Assembly (NCBI RefSeq): GCF_000732195.1
Contig: NZ_JNNU01000004.1
Coordinates: 248,001-312,000 of the forward strand
Source: Neorhizobium vignae
GTDB lineage: Bacteria > Pseudomonadota > Alphaproteobacteria > Rhizobiales > Rhizobiaceae
Direction: 5' to 3'
Length of the DNA stretch: 64,000 bases
Below are positions 49,185 to 57,904 of this stretch, in pieces. Below the pieces are notes generated by a model. It did not search any database and was not told where the DNA came from. It was given only the letters and a program-made list of their open reading frames with translations. How positions within the stretch are numbered: position 1 is the stretch's first letter; each line of letters starts with the position of its first letter. The position numbers were made by a program, and so were the translations under genes.

Positions 49185-49475
49185 AACGTCGTCTTTCTTT
49201 CGGATCGGCTTTTCGTGCCGAAATGATGCGGATCACCTCGTAGGTCTGCCGTCATCCTCCTCATCCTCATAGACGGTGTGAGCAACCAGCAGGATGGCGG
49301 GACCATCAACAGAACCCAGTGCCTGCCAACGCTGCTCTCCACCTTCGATACGATCCTGCTCGATGAGGACGAAAGGGTCGGCGAACACACGCGCCGCGGT
49401 CTCGAAGCTGATGCCGTGCTTCTTGACGTTCGTCGCCGCCTTTGCGCGATCCCATTCGAAACGCATCAGGTTCAT
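49168..49475 (-). pseudogene. brnT: brnT toxin gene with an internal frameshift
   Basis: From ATG 49475 the frame begins MNLMRFEWDRAKAATNVKKH, the classic BrnT start, and runs to LLVAHTVYEDEEDDG. It then leaves the family sequence and stops at 49233. The expected C-terminus QTYEVIRIISARKADP and KERRRYEEER continues in the next frame and ends at TGA 49168-49170, overlapping brnA. One base is missing (or two added) near 49240-49275, next to the repetitive GAGGATGAGGAGGATGA. The conserved ISARKA segment needed for activity is lost, so the toxin is probably inactive unless this is a sequencing error. Confidence 0.8.
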
Positions 49476-49524
49476 TGCAAATATATAATTATAATTTTGC
49501 AACTACACAAGCGGATCTCGATAC

Positions 49525-50265
49525 TCAATTCTCGATCGTGAACTGCACCATGTCGGCAGGAAAGCGGCTGACGGCGTATTGCACCGGCACGCCGTCCGGA
49601 TCTGTGTTCAGCGCGCGGGCCACAAGGATGATGGCTCCCGGCGACAGCTGCAGGTCGGCGAGATCCGCGCCATCCGCATGGGTCGCGGTCACTTCCGTCG
49701 AGACACGCAGATAATCCGAAAGGCCGAGCATCCGGAATGCAACCGTGATCGAGCCGCTTTTGCTGTAGGCGTCCTCGATGCCGCCGAAACGGTCGGCCGG
49801 AAACCAGGTGGTCGAGCGGGAGACCGGGCGGCGATCCGCCTTCCGCAGTGTTTCCAGCCGGATGACCGGCGCACCTGCGGGAATGTGCAGGCGGGCTGCC
49901 AGATCAGCTGAGGCCGGCTCCTGGGCCGAATGCAGCAGCAGTCCTTCCTTTTCGCGCGCCTGGTCGCCGATACCTTCGCTGAACCGGGTGCGCCGCGTGA
50001 TCGGGAAGTTCAGCCGCTCCTTGCGCTCGATCAGCGTACCGCGCCCCTGCACCGAACGAACGATGCCCTCCTGAGCGAGGGCGGCAAGGGCGCTCCTAAC
50101 CGTGTGACGATTGACGCCGAACTGCGCGGCCAGCGAGAATTCCGGCGGCACCTTGCCGGTCGCGTCGTAGTCGCCATTGGCGATCGAGGCGCGAATGCGG
50201 TCGGCGATCTGCCGCCATAGCGCCACGCCGTTTTGACGGTGAACGTTTGCCTGCCCCGTATCCAT
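49525..50265 (-). CDS. phnF: Phosphonate-cluster GntR-family regulator PhnF
   Basis: 246 residues: N-terminal GntR winged helix (about 14-80, with VPPEFSLAAQFGVNRHTVRS) and a C-terminal UTRA ligand-binding domain (about 100-240). HutC subfamily. Divergent from phnG with an 84-base gap containing two inverted repeats, so it probably controls both itself and the phn operon in response to a phosphonate metabolite or phosphate status. Confidence 0.93.
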   Translation of the reverse strand: MDTGQANVHRQNGVALWRQIADRIRASIANGDYDATGKVPPEFSLAAQFGVNRHTVRSALAALAQEGIVRSVQGRGTLIERKERLNFPITRRTRFSEGIGDQAREKEGLLLHSAQEPASADLAARLHIPAGAPVIRLETLRKADRRPVSRSTTWFPADRFGGIEDAYSKSGSITVAFRMLGLSDYLRVSTEVTATHADGADLADLQLSPGAIILVARALNTDPDGVPVQYAVSRFPADMVQFTIEN

Positions 50266-50276
50266 GTCACACGCTT

Positions 50277-50307
50277 GTTATATCCCGAAGTTAGTAGTAC
50301 ATATAAC
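50277..50307. promoter_or_regulatory. Inverted repeat between phnF and phnG (first)
   Basis: GTTATAT (50277-50283) and ATATAAC (50301-50307) form a 7-bp inverted repeat with a 17-base spacer, beginning 11 bases before the phnF start on its coding side. Candidate PhnF operator half-sites or promoter overlap. Confidence 0.4.
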
Positions 50308-50316
50308 TTGTATGGT

Positions 50317-50334
50317 TGTCTATATCAATAGACA
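50317..50334. promoter_or_regulatory. Inverted repeat between phnF and phnG (second)
   Basis: TGTCTAT-ATCA-ATAGACA, a perfect 7-bp inverted repeat with a 4-base spacer, ending 15 bases before the phnG ATG. Its symmetry and TA-rich core fit GntR/HutC-type operators, so it is a candidate PhnF binding site. Confidence 0.5.
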
Positions 50335-50349
50335 TTTAGGAGCTCGGCA

Positions 50350-50823
50350 ATGGACCTGGCGAAACAAATCGAGCCGAATGCGGAAATCGCCGCGCGCCGT
50401 CGCGCCGCTGGGCTTCTCGCACGCGCGACGACGGACGAACTGCATGCCGCCTGGGACAAGCTTCCAGCCAAACCGGAGGTTAAGCCGGTCCGCGGCCCCG
50501 AGACCGGGCTGGTGATGGTCCGCGGTCGCATCGGCGGCGGCGGAGCACCCTTCAATCTCGGCGAGGCGACGGTGACGCGTGCGACCGTGCTTCTGGTATC
50601 CGGAACTGCCGGCCATGCGCAGGCGCTCGGCACTGCGAAGGCGAATGTGCGGCTCGCCGCCATTTTCGACGCGCTCTGGCAGGAGGACGGCACGCGCGAT
50701 TTCGTGGAGGCCACATTGCTCGGTCCGATCGAGGCCCGTGTCGCAGCGGAAGATAAACAGAAGGCGGAAGAGACGGCCGCGACCCGCGTCGATTTCTTCA
50801 CCATGGTACGGGGGGACGACTGA
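50350..50823 (+). CDS. phnG: C-P lyase subunit PhnG
   Basis: 157 residues. Core component of the PhnGHIJ complex, which with PhnI couples ATP to methylphosphonate to make ribose 1-phosphonate triphosphate. Typical segments: RRRAAGLLARATTDELHAAW, VRGRIGGGGAPFNLGEATVTRA with the following TAGHAQALGTAKA. First gene of the plus-strand phn operon; its stop overlaps the phnH start (ATGA-type). Confidence 0.93.
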   Translation: MDLAKQIEPNAEIAARRRAAGLLARATTDELHAAWDKLPAKPEVKPVRGPETGLVMVRGRIGGGGAPFNLGEATVTRATVLLVSGTAGHAQALGTAKANVRLAAIFDALWQEDGTRDFVEATLLGPIEARVAAEDKQKAEETAATRVDFFTMVRGDD

Positions 50824-51425
50824 TGAACATCAAGACTGAGGCGCTTTCCGGCGGGTTTAGAGAACCGGTCTTCGAATCCCAGGACGTTTTCCGCATGCTG
50901 ATGGACAGCATGGCCCGTCCGGGAACGATCCGTACCGTCGGACCGGATGTCGGCCAGCCGGAGCCGCTAGGAGGAGCCGCCGGGGCGATCGCCGTGACAC
51001 TCTGCGACCATGAAACGCCGGTGTGGCTGAGCGCCGGGCTTTTCAAATCGGCCGCCGGCGAGTGGATCGGCTTCCACACCGGTGCGCCGATCACCCGCGA
51101 GAAGGCCGAGGCCCGGTTCGCCTTCGTAGAGGCCGGCGCGACGCTTGCCTCGTTCGGTCTCTTCTCGGCCGGCACGCAGGAATATCCAGACCGTTCAACG
51201 ACGCTGGTGATCGAGATCACGGCACTTGGCGAAGGCCTGCCACTGACACTGACGGGTCCTGGCATTCCGCACGCGACCACCGTCATGGTGAAGGGCTTGC
51301 CGGAAGTTTTTCTGCGGCTGTGGGCCGATAACCGGGCGCTCTTCCCGCGTGGCGTCGATGTCATCCTGACTGCCGGCAAGAACCTGTTGTGCCTGCCGCG
51401 GACTGTACGCATCGCCACCCAGTGA
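50823..51425 (+). CDS. phnH: C-P lyase subunit PhnH
   Basis: 200 residues. Structural subunit of the C-P lyase core. The opening FREPVFESQDVFRMLMDSMA and the GTQEYPDRSTTL segment are characteristic. Coupled to phnG by a one-base overlap. The gap to phnI is 89 bases with an AGGAGA ribosome site before phnI. Confidence 0.93.
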   Translation: MNIKTEALSGGFREPVFESQDVFRMLMDSMARPGTIRTVGPDVGQPEPLGGAAGAIAVTLCDHETPVWLSAGLFKSAAGEWIGFHTGAPITREKAEARFAFVEAGATLASFGLFSAGTQEYPDRSTTLVIEITALGEGLPLTLTGPGIPHATTVMVKGLPEVFLRLWADNRALFPRGVDVILTAGKNLLCLPRTVRIATQ

Positions 51426-51514
51426 ATGGTCGACTGACGTTTTAGTTTTGGGGCCGAACGACCAAACCTTCCCGCATCTTGATGGGATGCCGGCAATGGC
51501 CAGGAGAATGAACC

Positions 51515-52621
51515 ATGTATGTTGCCGTCAAGGGTGGCGAGGCCGCCATCAACAATGCTCACAGGCTGCTGGCCGACCGGCGTCGGGGTGATCGCTCGCT
51601 TCCTTCCGTCACCATCGAGCAGATCGTCGAGCAGCTTGGTCTCGCCGTAGACCGCGTGATGGCCGAGGCCTCGCTTTATGACCGGGCGCTCGCAGCGCTT
51701 GCCATCCGCCAGTCACGGGGCGACATGATCGAGGCGATCTTCCTCCTGCGCGCCTATCGCACCACGCTGCCTCGCTTCGGCTCTTCCGTTCCGGTCGATA
51801 CGGCGGCGATGAAGGTCGAGCGGCGCATTTCGGCGACCTACAAGGATTTGCCGGGCGGCCAGCTTCTCGGACCTACATTCGACTACACCCACCGCCTGCT
51901 CGATCCTTCGCTGCTCACCGACGAACCGGTGGACGAGCCGGAACGCCGCGACACGCCGCAGGAGCACGTCATGCGGGTCTCGGACATTCTCGCCCATGAG
52001 GGCCTGATCGAGGACGATGGCGAGTTTTCCGAGGATCATCAGGCAGGCGACCTCACCCGCGAGCCGCTGGAATTTCCGATGAGCCGGGATCTGCGGCTGC
52101 AGGCGCTCGCCCGCGGCGACGAGGGTTTCCTGCTGGCGCTCGGCTACTCCACCCAGCGCGGGTACGGCCGCAACCATCCGTTCGTCGGTGAAGTCCGCAT
52201 CGGGGAAGTGGAGGTCGAGATCGAAGTTGCAGAACTCGGCTTTGCCGTCTCGCTCGGCCGCATCCGGATCACCGAATGCCAGATGGTCAACCAGTTCAAG
52301 GGTTCGTCGAAGGCGCCGCCGCAGTTCACCCGCGGTTACGGCCTGGTGTTTGGTCAGAGCGAGCGCAAGGCGATGTCGATGTCGCTGGTGGATCGCGCCC
52401 TGCGGGCCGAAGAGCTCGGCGAGGATATCACCGCGCCGGCGCAGGACGAGGAATTCGTGATCTCGCATTCGGACAACGTGCAGGCGACCGGTTTCGTCGA
52501 GCACCTGAAACTGCCGCATTACGTTGACTTCCAGGCCGAGCTTGCACTGGTTCGCAGGATGCGTGCCGATATCGAAGCCAGCAGAAATGGCGGAAAAGAC
52601 ATGCGGGAGGCGGCGGAATGA
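51515..52621 (+). CDS. phnI: C-P lyase subunit PhnI
   Basis: 368 residues. Carries the nucleosidase/transferase activity that, with PhnG, H and L, attaches methylphosphonate to ribose. Opening MYVAVKGGEAAINNAHRLLA is the family signature; RGYGRNHPFVGEVRIGEVEV is central. Unlike the tight spacing elsewhere in the cluster, a spacer of 202 bases separates its stop from phnJ. Confidence 0.95.
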   Translation: MYVAVKGGEAAINNAHRLLADRRRGDRSLPSVTIEQIVEQLGLAVDRVMAEASLYDRALAALAIRQSRGDMIEAIFLLRAYRTTLPRFGSSVPVDTAAMKVERRISATYKDLPGGQLLGPTFDYTHRLLDPSLLTDEPVDEPERRDTPQEHVMRVSDILAHEGLIEDDGEFSEDHQAGDLTREPLEFPMSRDLRLQALARGDEGFLLALGYSTQRGYGRNHPFVGEVRIGEVEVEIEVAELGFAVSLGRIRITECQMVNQFKGSSKAPPQFTRGYGLVFGQSERKAMSMSLVDRALRAEELGEDITAPAQDEEFVISHSDNVQATGFVEHLKLPHYVDFQAELALVRRMRADIEASRNGGKDMREAAE

Positions 52622-52641
52622 CCGAAATCGCCGCACATCCT

Positions 52642-52788
52642 TCAGTCGCCGCCGTCTCCTCCGTCGCCGCCATCCCCGTCAAAACTGCTGCTGCCCTTTC
52701 CCGGTCCAAAGATGGCGCGATAGAGCAGCGCGAGCGCGATAAGGCCGAAGAGCACGATACTCGAAAGCGTCTCGGCACTGAATTCCAT
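52642..52788 (-). CDS. Candidate 48-residue membrane peptide antisense in the phnI-phnJ spacer
   Basis: Reading minus, GGGAGGG lies 6-7 bases before an ATG at 52788. The frame gives MEFSAETLSSIVLFGLIALA, one membrane span (about 8-26), a basic-polar turn RAIFGPGKGSSS, and an acidic glycine tail of GGD repeats. It is on the strand opposite to phn. A plus-strand frame (52618-52827, 69 codons) joins phnI and phnJ with ATGA overlaps at both ends and competes with it. The ribosome site and protein-like layout favour the minus reading, but neither is proved. Confidence 0.45.
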   Translation of the reverse strand: MEFSAETLSSIVLFGLIALALLYRAIFGPGKGSSSFDGDGGDGGDGGD

Positions 52789-52823
52789 GAACTGCCCTCC
52801 CAATTGCTCAAAGGTAACCGTAA

Positions 52824-53705
52824 ATGACGGACCTCGCCACTTACAACTTCGCCTATCTCGACGAACAGACGAAGCGGATGATCCGCCGCGCAATCCTCAA
52901 GGCGATCGCCATCCCCGGTTACCAGGTGCCCTTCGCGTCGCGCGAAATGCCGATGCCCTACGGCTGGGGCACCGGCGGCGTGCAGGTGACAGCCGCGATC
53001 ATCGGCCCGGAAGACGTGCTGAAGGTGATCGACCAGGGCGCCGACGACACGACCAATGCGGTCTCGATCCGCGCCTTCTTCCAGAAGGTCGCCAATGTCG
53101 CCGTCACCACCCACACCAAGGACGCGACGATCATCCAGACCCGCCATCGCATTCCCGAGCACAAGCTCGCCGAGGGCCAGATCCTCGTCTACCAGGTGCC
53201 TATCCCGGAGCCCTTGCGTTTCCTCGAGCCGCGCGAGACCGAGACCCGCAAGATGCATGCGCTGGAAGAATACGGGCTCATGCATGTGAAGCTCTACGAG
53301 GATATCGCCCATAACGGCCGGATCTCGAAGACCTATGCCTATCCGGTCAAGGTCGCGGGCCGCTACGTGATGGACCCGTCGCCGACGCCTAAGTTCGATA
53401 ATCCGAAGATGCATCGGTCGGAGGCGCTGCAGCTGTTCGGCGCCGGCCGCGAGAAGCGCATCTACGCCGTGCCGCCCTATACGGATGTCGTCAGCCTCGA
53501 CTTCGAGGATCATCCGTTCGAAATCCAGACCTTCGACAAACCCTGCGCGCTCTGCGGCGCCGGGGACGTCTATCTCGACGAGGTGGTGCTGGACGACAAG
53601 GGCGGCCGCATGTTCGTCTGCTCCGACACCGACAATTGCGAGGACCGCCGCGAACACGGCCATGTCGGCGCCATGCTGGCGCCTGCCAAGGAGGCAGCGG
53701 AATGA
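52824..53705 (+). CDS. phnJ: Radical-SAM C-P lyase PhnJ
   Basis: 293 residues. Cleaves the carbon-phosphorus bond of ribose 1-phosphonate 5-phosphate using a 4Fe-4S cluster and SAM, giving the alkane and cyclic phosphate. The unusual cluster motif C-x2-C-x21-C is at C241, C244 and C266 and the thiyl-radical Cys at C272 (CSDTDNCEDR), the same numbering as in E. coli. ATGA overlap with phnK. Confidence 0.97.
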   Translation: MTDLATYNFAYLDEQTKRMIRRAILKAIAIPGYQVPFASREMPMPYGWGTGGVQVTAAIIGPEDVLKVIDQGADDTTNAVSIRAFFQKVANVAVTTHTKDATIIQTRHRIPEHKLAEGQILVYQVPIPEPLRFLEPRETETRKMHALEEYGLMHVKLYEDIAHNGRISKTYAYPVKVAGRYVMDPSPTPKFDNPKMHRSEALQLFGAGREKRIYAVPPYTDVVSLDFEDHPFEIQTFDKPCALCGAGDVYLDEVVLDDKGGRMFVCSDTDNCEDRREHGHVGAMLAPAKEAAE

Positions 53706-54478
53706 CCGATACCCCCCTCCTCAAAGTCAGCGGCGTCTCGAAGTTCTATGGCAGCCGGATCGGCTGCAAGGACGTGTCCTTCGACCTGTGGCCGGGCGAG
53801 GTGCTCGCCATCGTCGGCGAATCCGGCTCGGGCAAGACGACGTTGCTCAATTGCCTGTCGACCCGGCTGATGCCGACCGCCGGCAGCGTCGAATACCGGA
53901 TGCGCGACGGCAATTTCCGCGACCTCTACCATATGAGCGAGGCCGAGCGCCGTTTCCTGATGCGCACCGACTGGGGATTCGTCCATCAGAACCCGGCCGA
54001 CGGCCTGCGCATGACGGTCTCGGCTGGCGCCAATGTCGGCGAGCGGCTGATGGCGGTCGGCGACCGGCATTACGGCAAGATCCGCGAGACGGCGAGCGAC
54101 TGGCTGACCCGCGTCGAGATCGGCACCGACCGCATCGACGACCAGCCGCGCGCCTTTTCCGGCGGCATGCGCCAGCGCCTGCAGATCGCCCGCAACCTCG
54201 TCACCGGCCCGCGCCTGGTGTTCATGGACGAGCCGACCGGCGGCCTCGACGTCTCGGTTCAGGCCCGCCTGCTCGATCTGGTTCGCGGCCTCGTCAACGA
54301 TCTCGGCCTGTCTGCGATCGTCGTCACCCACGACCTCGCCGTCGCCCGCCTCCTGTCGCACCGGATGATGGTGATGAAGGACGGCCATGTGATCGAACAC
54401 GGGCTGACCGACCGCGTGCTCGACGATCCGCGCGAGCCTTACACCCAGCTTCTCGTCTCTTCCATTCTTCAGGTCTGA
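53702..54478 (+). CDS. phnK: C-P lyase ATP-binding protein PhnK
   Basis: 258 residues, ABC ATPase. Walker [14 protein letters not shown], signature AFSGGMRQRLQIA, Walker B LVFMDEPTGGLD. Not a transporter subunit: PhnK binds the PhnJ face of the C-P lyase core. The ATG at 53702 overlaps the phnJ stop. Followed by a palindromic repeat element rather than a tight join to phnL. Confidence 0.95.
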   Translation: MTDTPLLKVSGVSKFYGSRIGCKDVSFDLWPGEVLAIVGESGSGKTTLLNCLSTRLMPTAGSVEYRMRDGNFRDLYHMSEAERRFLMRTDWGFVHQNPADGLRMTVSAGANVGERLMAVGDRHYGKIRETASDWLTRVEIGTDRIDDQPRAFSGGMRQRLQIARNLVTGPRLVFMDEPTGGLDVSVQARLLDLVRGLVNDLGLSAIVVTHDLAVARLLSHRMMVMKDGHVIEHGLTDRVLDDPREPYTQLLVSSILQV

Positions 54479-54481
54479 GGG

Positions 54482-54530
54482 GCGCATGGTCCCGAAAAGT
54501 GGTCGCCGGTTTTCGGACAAGACCATGCGC
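54482..54530. repeat. Palindromic intergenic element (rhizobial RIME/REP type)
   Basis: Outer arms GCGCATGGTC (54482-54491) and GACCATGCGC (54521-54530), inner arms CCGAAAA (54492-54498) and TTTTCGG (54510-54516). The core CCGAAAAGTGG..CCGGTTTTCGG is the pattern I know from abundant palindromes in rhizobial and related genomes. It lies between the phnK stop and the phnL start and would form a long hairpin in the phn mRNA. Only one copy was seen in this window. Confidence 0.8.
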
Positions 54531-54546
54531 AAACAAGGATAAAGTC

Positions 54547-55257
54547 ATGGCCACCCCTCTCGTCGTTTCCGAAGTCTTCAAGAGCTTCACCATGCATCTG
54601 CGCGACGGCATCAAGCTGCCGGTCGTCAACGATGTGAATTTTTCGGTCGCGAGCGGCGAATGCGTCGTGCTCGGCGGCCCGTCGGGCATCGGCAAGAGTT
54701 CGATCCTGAAAATGCTCTACGGCAACTACGCCGTCGATGCCGGGCAAATCCTCGTCGACCACAACGACCGGCTCGTCGATATCGCCCGCGCCGATCCGCG
54801 CACCGTGCTCGACGTGCGCCGCCATACGCTCGGTTACGTCAGCCAGTTCCTGCGCACCGTTCCGCGCGTCTCCGCGCTCGACGTGGTCGCCGAACCGCTC
54901 GTCGCCCGCGGCATCGCAGCGCCGGAAGCGCGCGACAAGGCGGCCGAGCTTCTGGCCAAGCTCAATCTGCCGCGGGAGCTCTGGACCCTGCCTCCCGCCA
55001 CGTTTTCGGGTGGCGAACAGCAGCGGGTCAACATCGCCCGCGGTTTCATCACCAGCCACCGCATCCTGCTCCTCGATGAGCCGACCGCTTCGCTCGACGC
55101 GGTCAACCGGCGGGTCGTCGTGGAGATGATCGCGGACAAAAAACGCGATGGCGTCGCCCTTCTCGGCATTTTCCATGACGAGGAAGTGCGCGAGGCTGTG
55201 GCTGATCGCGTTCTCGACGTCTCGCAGTTTTCCCCCCGAAAGGCAGTCGCAGCATGA
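54547..55257 (+). CDS. phnL: C-P lyase ATP-binding protein PhnL
   Basis: 236 residues, ABC ATPase of the LolD-like class. Walker [15 protein letters not shown], signature [15 protein letters not shown], Walker [13 protein letters not shown]. It works with PhnGHI in the first step of phosphonate activation. The start at 54547 follows a ribosome site AAGGAT inside the end of the repeat. Its stop overlaps the next gene (ATGA). Confidence 0.94.
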   Translation: MATPLVVSEVFKSFTMHLRDGIKLPVVNDVNFSVASGECVVLGGPSGIGKSSILKMLYGNYAVDAGQILVDHNDRLVDIARADPRTVLDVRRHTLGYVSQFLRTVPRVSALDVVAEPLVARGIAAPEARDKAAELLAKLNLPRELWTLPPATFSGGEQQRVNIARGFITSHRILLLDEPTASLDAVNRRVVVEMIADKKRDGVALLGIFHDEEVREAVADRVLDVSQFSPRKAVAA

Positions 55258-55871
55258 GCGTCAAGGTTGGGTTGGAGCCCGCGATCCACGAAACGGCAAA
55301 CGTCAGCAATTCCACGCTCGGTCCGTATACGGAAGTTTCCGAGCGCTGCCGCATCAGCGAGGCCGAGATCGGTGCTTATTCCTACATCATGCAGGATGGC
55401 TCGATCTGGTGTGCGACGATCGGCAAGTTCGTCAACATGGCGGCCTCGGTGCGCATCAACGCCACCAACCACCCAACCTGGCGGGCGACGCTGCATCATT
55501 TCACCTATCGCGCCGCCAGCTACTGGGACGACGCCGAAGACGAAAAGAGCTTCTTCGAATGGCGGCGCGACCATCGCGTCACCATCGGCCATGACGTGTG
55601 GATCGGCCATGGCGCCACCGTATTGCCGGGCGTCACCGTCGGCAACGGCGCGGTGATCGGCGCCGGCGCGGTCGTCTCCAAGGACGTGGCGCCCTATACG
55701 ATCGTCGGCGGCGTGCCGGCAAAACTCATCCGCGAGCGTTTCACGAAAGCAGTCGGCGAAGCGATGGACCGGCTTGCCTGGTGGGATTGGGACCACCTGA
55801 AACTAAGGGCTGCTCTCGACGATTTCCGGGTACTTTCGGCCGAAGAATTCGTGTCGCGTCACAGCAGGTAA
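55254..55871 (+). CDS. Phosphonate-cluster hexapeptide acetyltransferase
   Basis: 205 residues of left-handed beta-helix type. Hexapeptide repeats at the start ([23 protein letters not shown]) and again at [19 protein letters not shown] with the following [18 protein letters not shown]. Family members found in phn clusters are annotated as phosphonate-metabolism acetyltransferases. A likely role is acetylation of an aminophosphonate or of a phosphoribosyl intermediate, as PhnO does in E. coli, but the fold is unrelated to PhnO. Coupled to phnL. Confidence 0.88.
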   Translation: MSVKVGLEPAIHETANVSNSTLGPYTEVSERCRISEAEIGAYSYIMQDGSIWCATIGKFVNMAASVRINATNHPTWRATLHHFTYRAASYWDDAEDEKSFFEWRRDHRVTIGHDVWIGHGATVLPGVTVGNGAVIGAGAVVSKDVAPYTIVGGVPAKLIRERFTKAVGEAMDRLAWWDWDHLKLRAALDDFRVLSAEEFVSRHSR

Positions 55872-55985
55872 CGCAAGCGCTGCAGGCGCTTTCGAAATAT
55901 AATAAAACCGACATAAATCCGACATTCAGACTTCATCAACCATCGCTATCGAGCTCTCAGAAAAAAGCTGAATTGGCGAGAGAGC

Positions 55986-56840
55986 ATGAAGTTCGAATTG
56001 AGGGACATCACCCGCCGTTTTGGCGATCGTATCGCGGTGAGCGCCGTGAACGTCGAGATTCCCCAGGGCCAGATGGTCGGCATCATCGGCCGTTCCGGCG
56101 CCGGCAAGTCGACCCTGCTGCGCATGATCAACCGCCTGCAGGAGCCGAGCTCCGGCTCCATCTACTTCAACGGCTCCGAGGTCTCTTCCCTCAAGGGCCA
56201 GGCGTTGCGCAACTGGCAGCGCGACTGCGCGATGATCTTCCAGCAGTTCAACCTCGTCCCGCGCCTCGACGTGATGACCAACGTACTGCTCGGCCGTCTC
56301 AATCACCGTTCGACGACGATGAGCCTGCTCAAAATCTTCAGTCGTGACGAGCGCGTCATGGCGATGGCGGCGCTCGAGCGGCTCGGCATCGAACAGACGG
56401 CGCTGCAGGCGGCCGGAACGCTCTCGGGCGGCCAGCAGCAGCGCGTCGCGATTGCCCGCGCCCTGGTACAGGCACCGAAGATGATGCTCGCCGACGAGCC
56501 TATCGCCTCGCTCGATCCGCTCAACGCCAAGATCGTCATGGATGCGCTGCGCGACATAAACGAGCGCGAAGGCATCACGGTCATCACCAATCTGCACACG
56601 CTCGATACGGCCCGCAGCTATTGCGAGCGGATCATCGGCATGGCGGGCGGCCGCGTCGTCTTCGACGGCCCGCCGCAGGAGCTCAATGCCAATGCGGTGC
56701 GCGAGATCTACGGTTCCGACAAGGATGGAGCCGGGATCGACGAGACCATGACATCGACCAGCCTTGCCCCCGCCCGCCGCGGCGAGGCGGTCGCGATCGA
56801 CCCATCCGGCATGATGGCCGAAACCGCCGCCATGCGCTGA
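55986..56840 (+). CDS. phnC: Phosphonate ABC transporter ATP-binding protein PhnC
   Basis: 284 residues. Walker [16 protein letters not shown], signature [14 protein letters not shown], Walker [13 protein letters not shown]. Energises phosphonate uptake with PhnD and two PhnE permeases. A gap of 114 bases separates it from the acetyltransferase gene, where a second promoter could lie (AT-rich around 55893-55920). The C-terminal 40 residues extend beyond the usual domain. Confidence 0.95.
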   Translation: MKFELRDITRRFGDRIAVSAVNVEIPQGQMVGIIGRSGAGKSTLLRMINRLQEPSSGSIYFNGSEVSSLKGQALRNWQRDCAMIFQQFNLVPRLDVMTNVLLGRLNHRSTTMSLLKIFSRDERVMAMAALERLGIEQTALQAAGTLSGGQQQRVAIARALVQAPKMMLADEPIASLDPLNAKIVMDALRDINEREGITVITNLHTLDTARSYCERIIGMAGGRVVFDGPPQELNANAVREIYGSDKDGAGIDETMTSTSLAPARRGEAVAIDPSGMMAETAAMR

Positions 56841-56920
56841 CCCGTTTCCGGCTGCGCCCCGCGGCCGGAAGACTGACGCCCTTTCCGGGTTGACCACCCC
56901 AATCACCAAAGGAGACTTCC

Positions 56921-57832
56921 ATGTCTGCATTCCGCAAGATCCTGATGGCGACGATCGCCATCGCAGCCGTTGCCGGCCAGGCCCACGCCCAGAGCGCACC
57001 GGTTCTGCGCATCGGCCTCGACGGCGGCGAAAACGAAGCCGACCAGGTCCGCCGCACCGAATGCGTCAAGCCGGGCCTGATCGCCGCGACCGGCGCATCG
57101 GACGTCAAGCTCTTCCCGTCGCCGAACTACAACGGCGTCATCCAGGGCCTGCTCGGCGGCACGATCGACCTCGCCGTCATGGGCGCTGCTTCCTACGCAG
57201 CGATCTACATCAAGGACCCGAACGCCGTTACCCCGGTTCTGACCACCAAGCAGGCCGACGGCTCGACCGGCTACTACTCGATCATGGTTGCCCGCAAGGA
57301 CTCGGGCATCAAGACGCTCGCCGACGCCAAGGGCAAGAAGATCGGCTTCGCCGATCCGGACTCGACCTCCGGCTACCTCGTCCCGAACGTCGCCCTGCCG
57401 AAGGATGTCGGCATGCCGGTCAAGCAGTACTTCTCCGAAACCGGCTTCGGCGGCGGCCACGAGAACCTCGTTCTCGGCGTTCTCGACAAGAAGTTCGACG
57501 TCGGCACCACCTTCGGCTCGGCCGTCGGCGACTGGGCACAGGGCTACTCGTCCGGCAACCTGCACATCATGGTCTCCAAGGGCCTGCTCGACATGGACGA
57601 CATCGTCCAGGTCTGGAAGTCGCCGCTCATCCCGAACGGCCCGCTGATGGTGTCCAACAAGCTTTCGGACGACATGAAGAAGAAGGTGACCGCCTTCTTC
57701 GCCGAGCTGCCGAAGAAGGACAAGTCTTGCTTCGAGAGCTTCACGGGCGGCGGTTACGTCGACTGGTCGCCGGTCGACCAGAAGTTCTACCAGACCATTA
57801 TCGACGCTCGTAAGGCTGTCATCGGCGGCTGA
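56921..57832 (+). CDS. phnD: Phosphonate-binding periplasmic protein PhnD
   Basis: 303 residues. Signal peptide to AHAQS (about 22-26). Periplasmic phosphonate-binding fold with LRIGLDGGENEADQVRR near the start, FPSPNYNGVIQGLLGGTID, and KIGFADPDSTSGYLVPN (Ser/Thr phosphonate ligands). AAGGAG is 7-8 bases before the ATG. Codon bias is strong (GAC, AAG, GGC, CTC), suggesting high expression. Confidence 0.95.
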   Translation: MSAFRKILMATIAIAAVAGQAHAQSAPVLRIGLDGGENEADQVRRTECVKPGLIAATGASDVKLFPSPNYNGVIQGLLGGTIDLAVMGAASYAAIYIKDPNAVTPVLTTKQADGSTGYYSIMVARKDSGIKTLADAKGKKIGFADPDSTSGYLVPNVALPKDVGMPVKQYFSETGFGGGHENLVLGVLDKKFDVGTTFGSAVGDWAQGYSSGNLHIMVSKGLLDMDDIVQVWKSPLIPNGPLMVSNKLSDDMKKKVTAFFAELPKKDKSCFESFTGGGYVDWSPVDQKFYQTIIDARKAVIGG

Positions 57833-57904
57833 TCCAACGTCTGATCAATGTTCCTGCGGCGGCATCATAACGATGCCGCCGCTCGTTCAACAAGGATACC
57901 CAGA

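Noticed and set aside
49233-49502. The 89-codon brnT frame as an intact toxin gene.
   Set aside because: The family C-terminus is present immediately downstream in another frame and overlaps brnA in the usual way, so the first frame ends early because of a frameshift.
52645-52680. Short GTCGCCGCC-like 9-base repeats as a possible minisatellite or CRISPR-like array.
   Set aside because: Only about four imperfect units without spacers. They are explained by the GGD codon repeats of the minus-strand candidate peptide.
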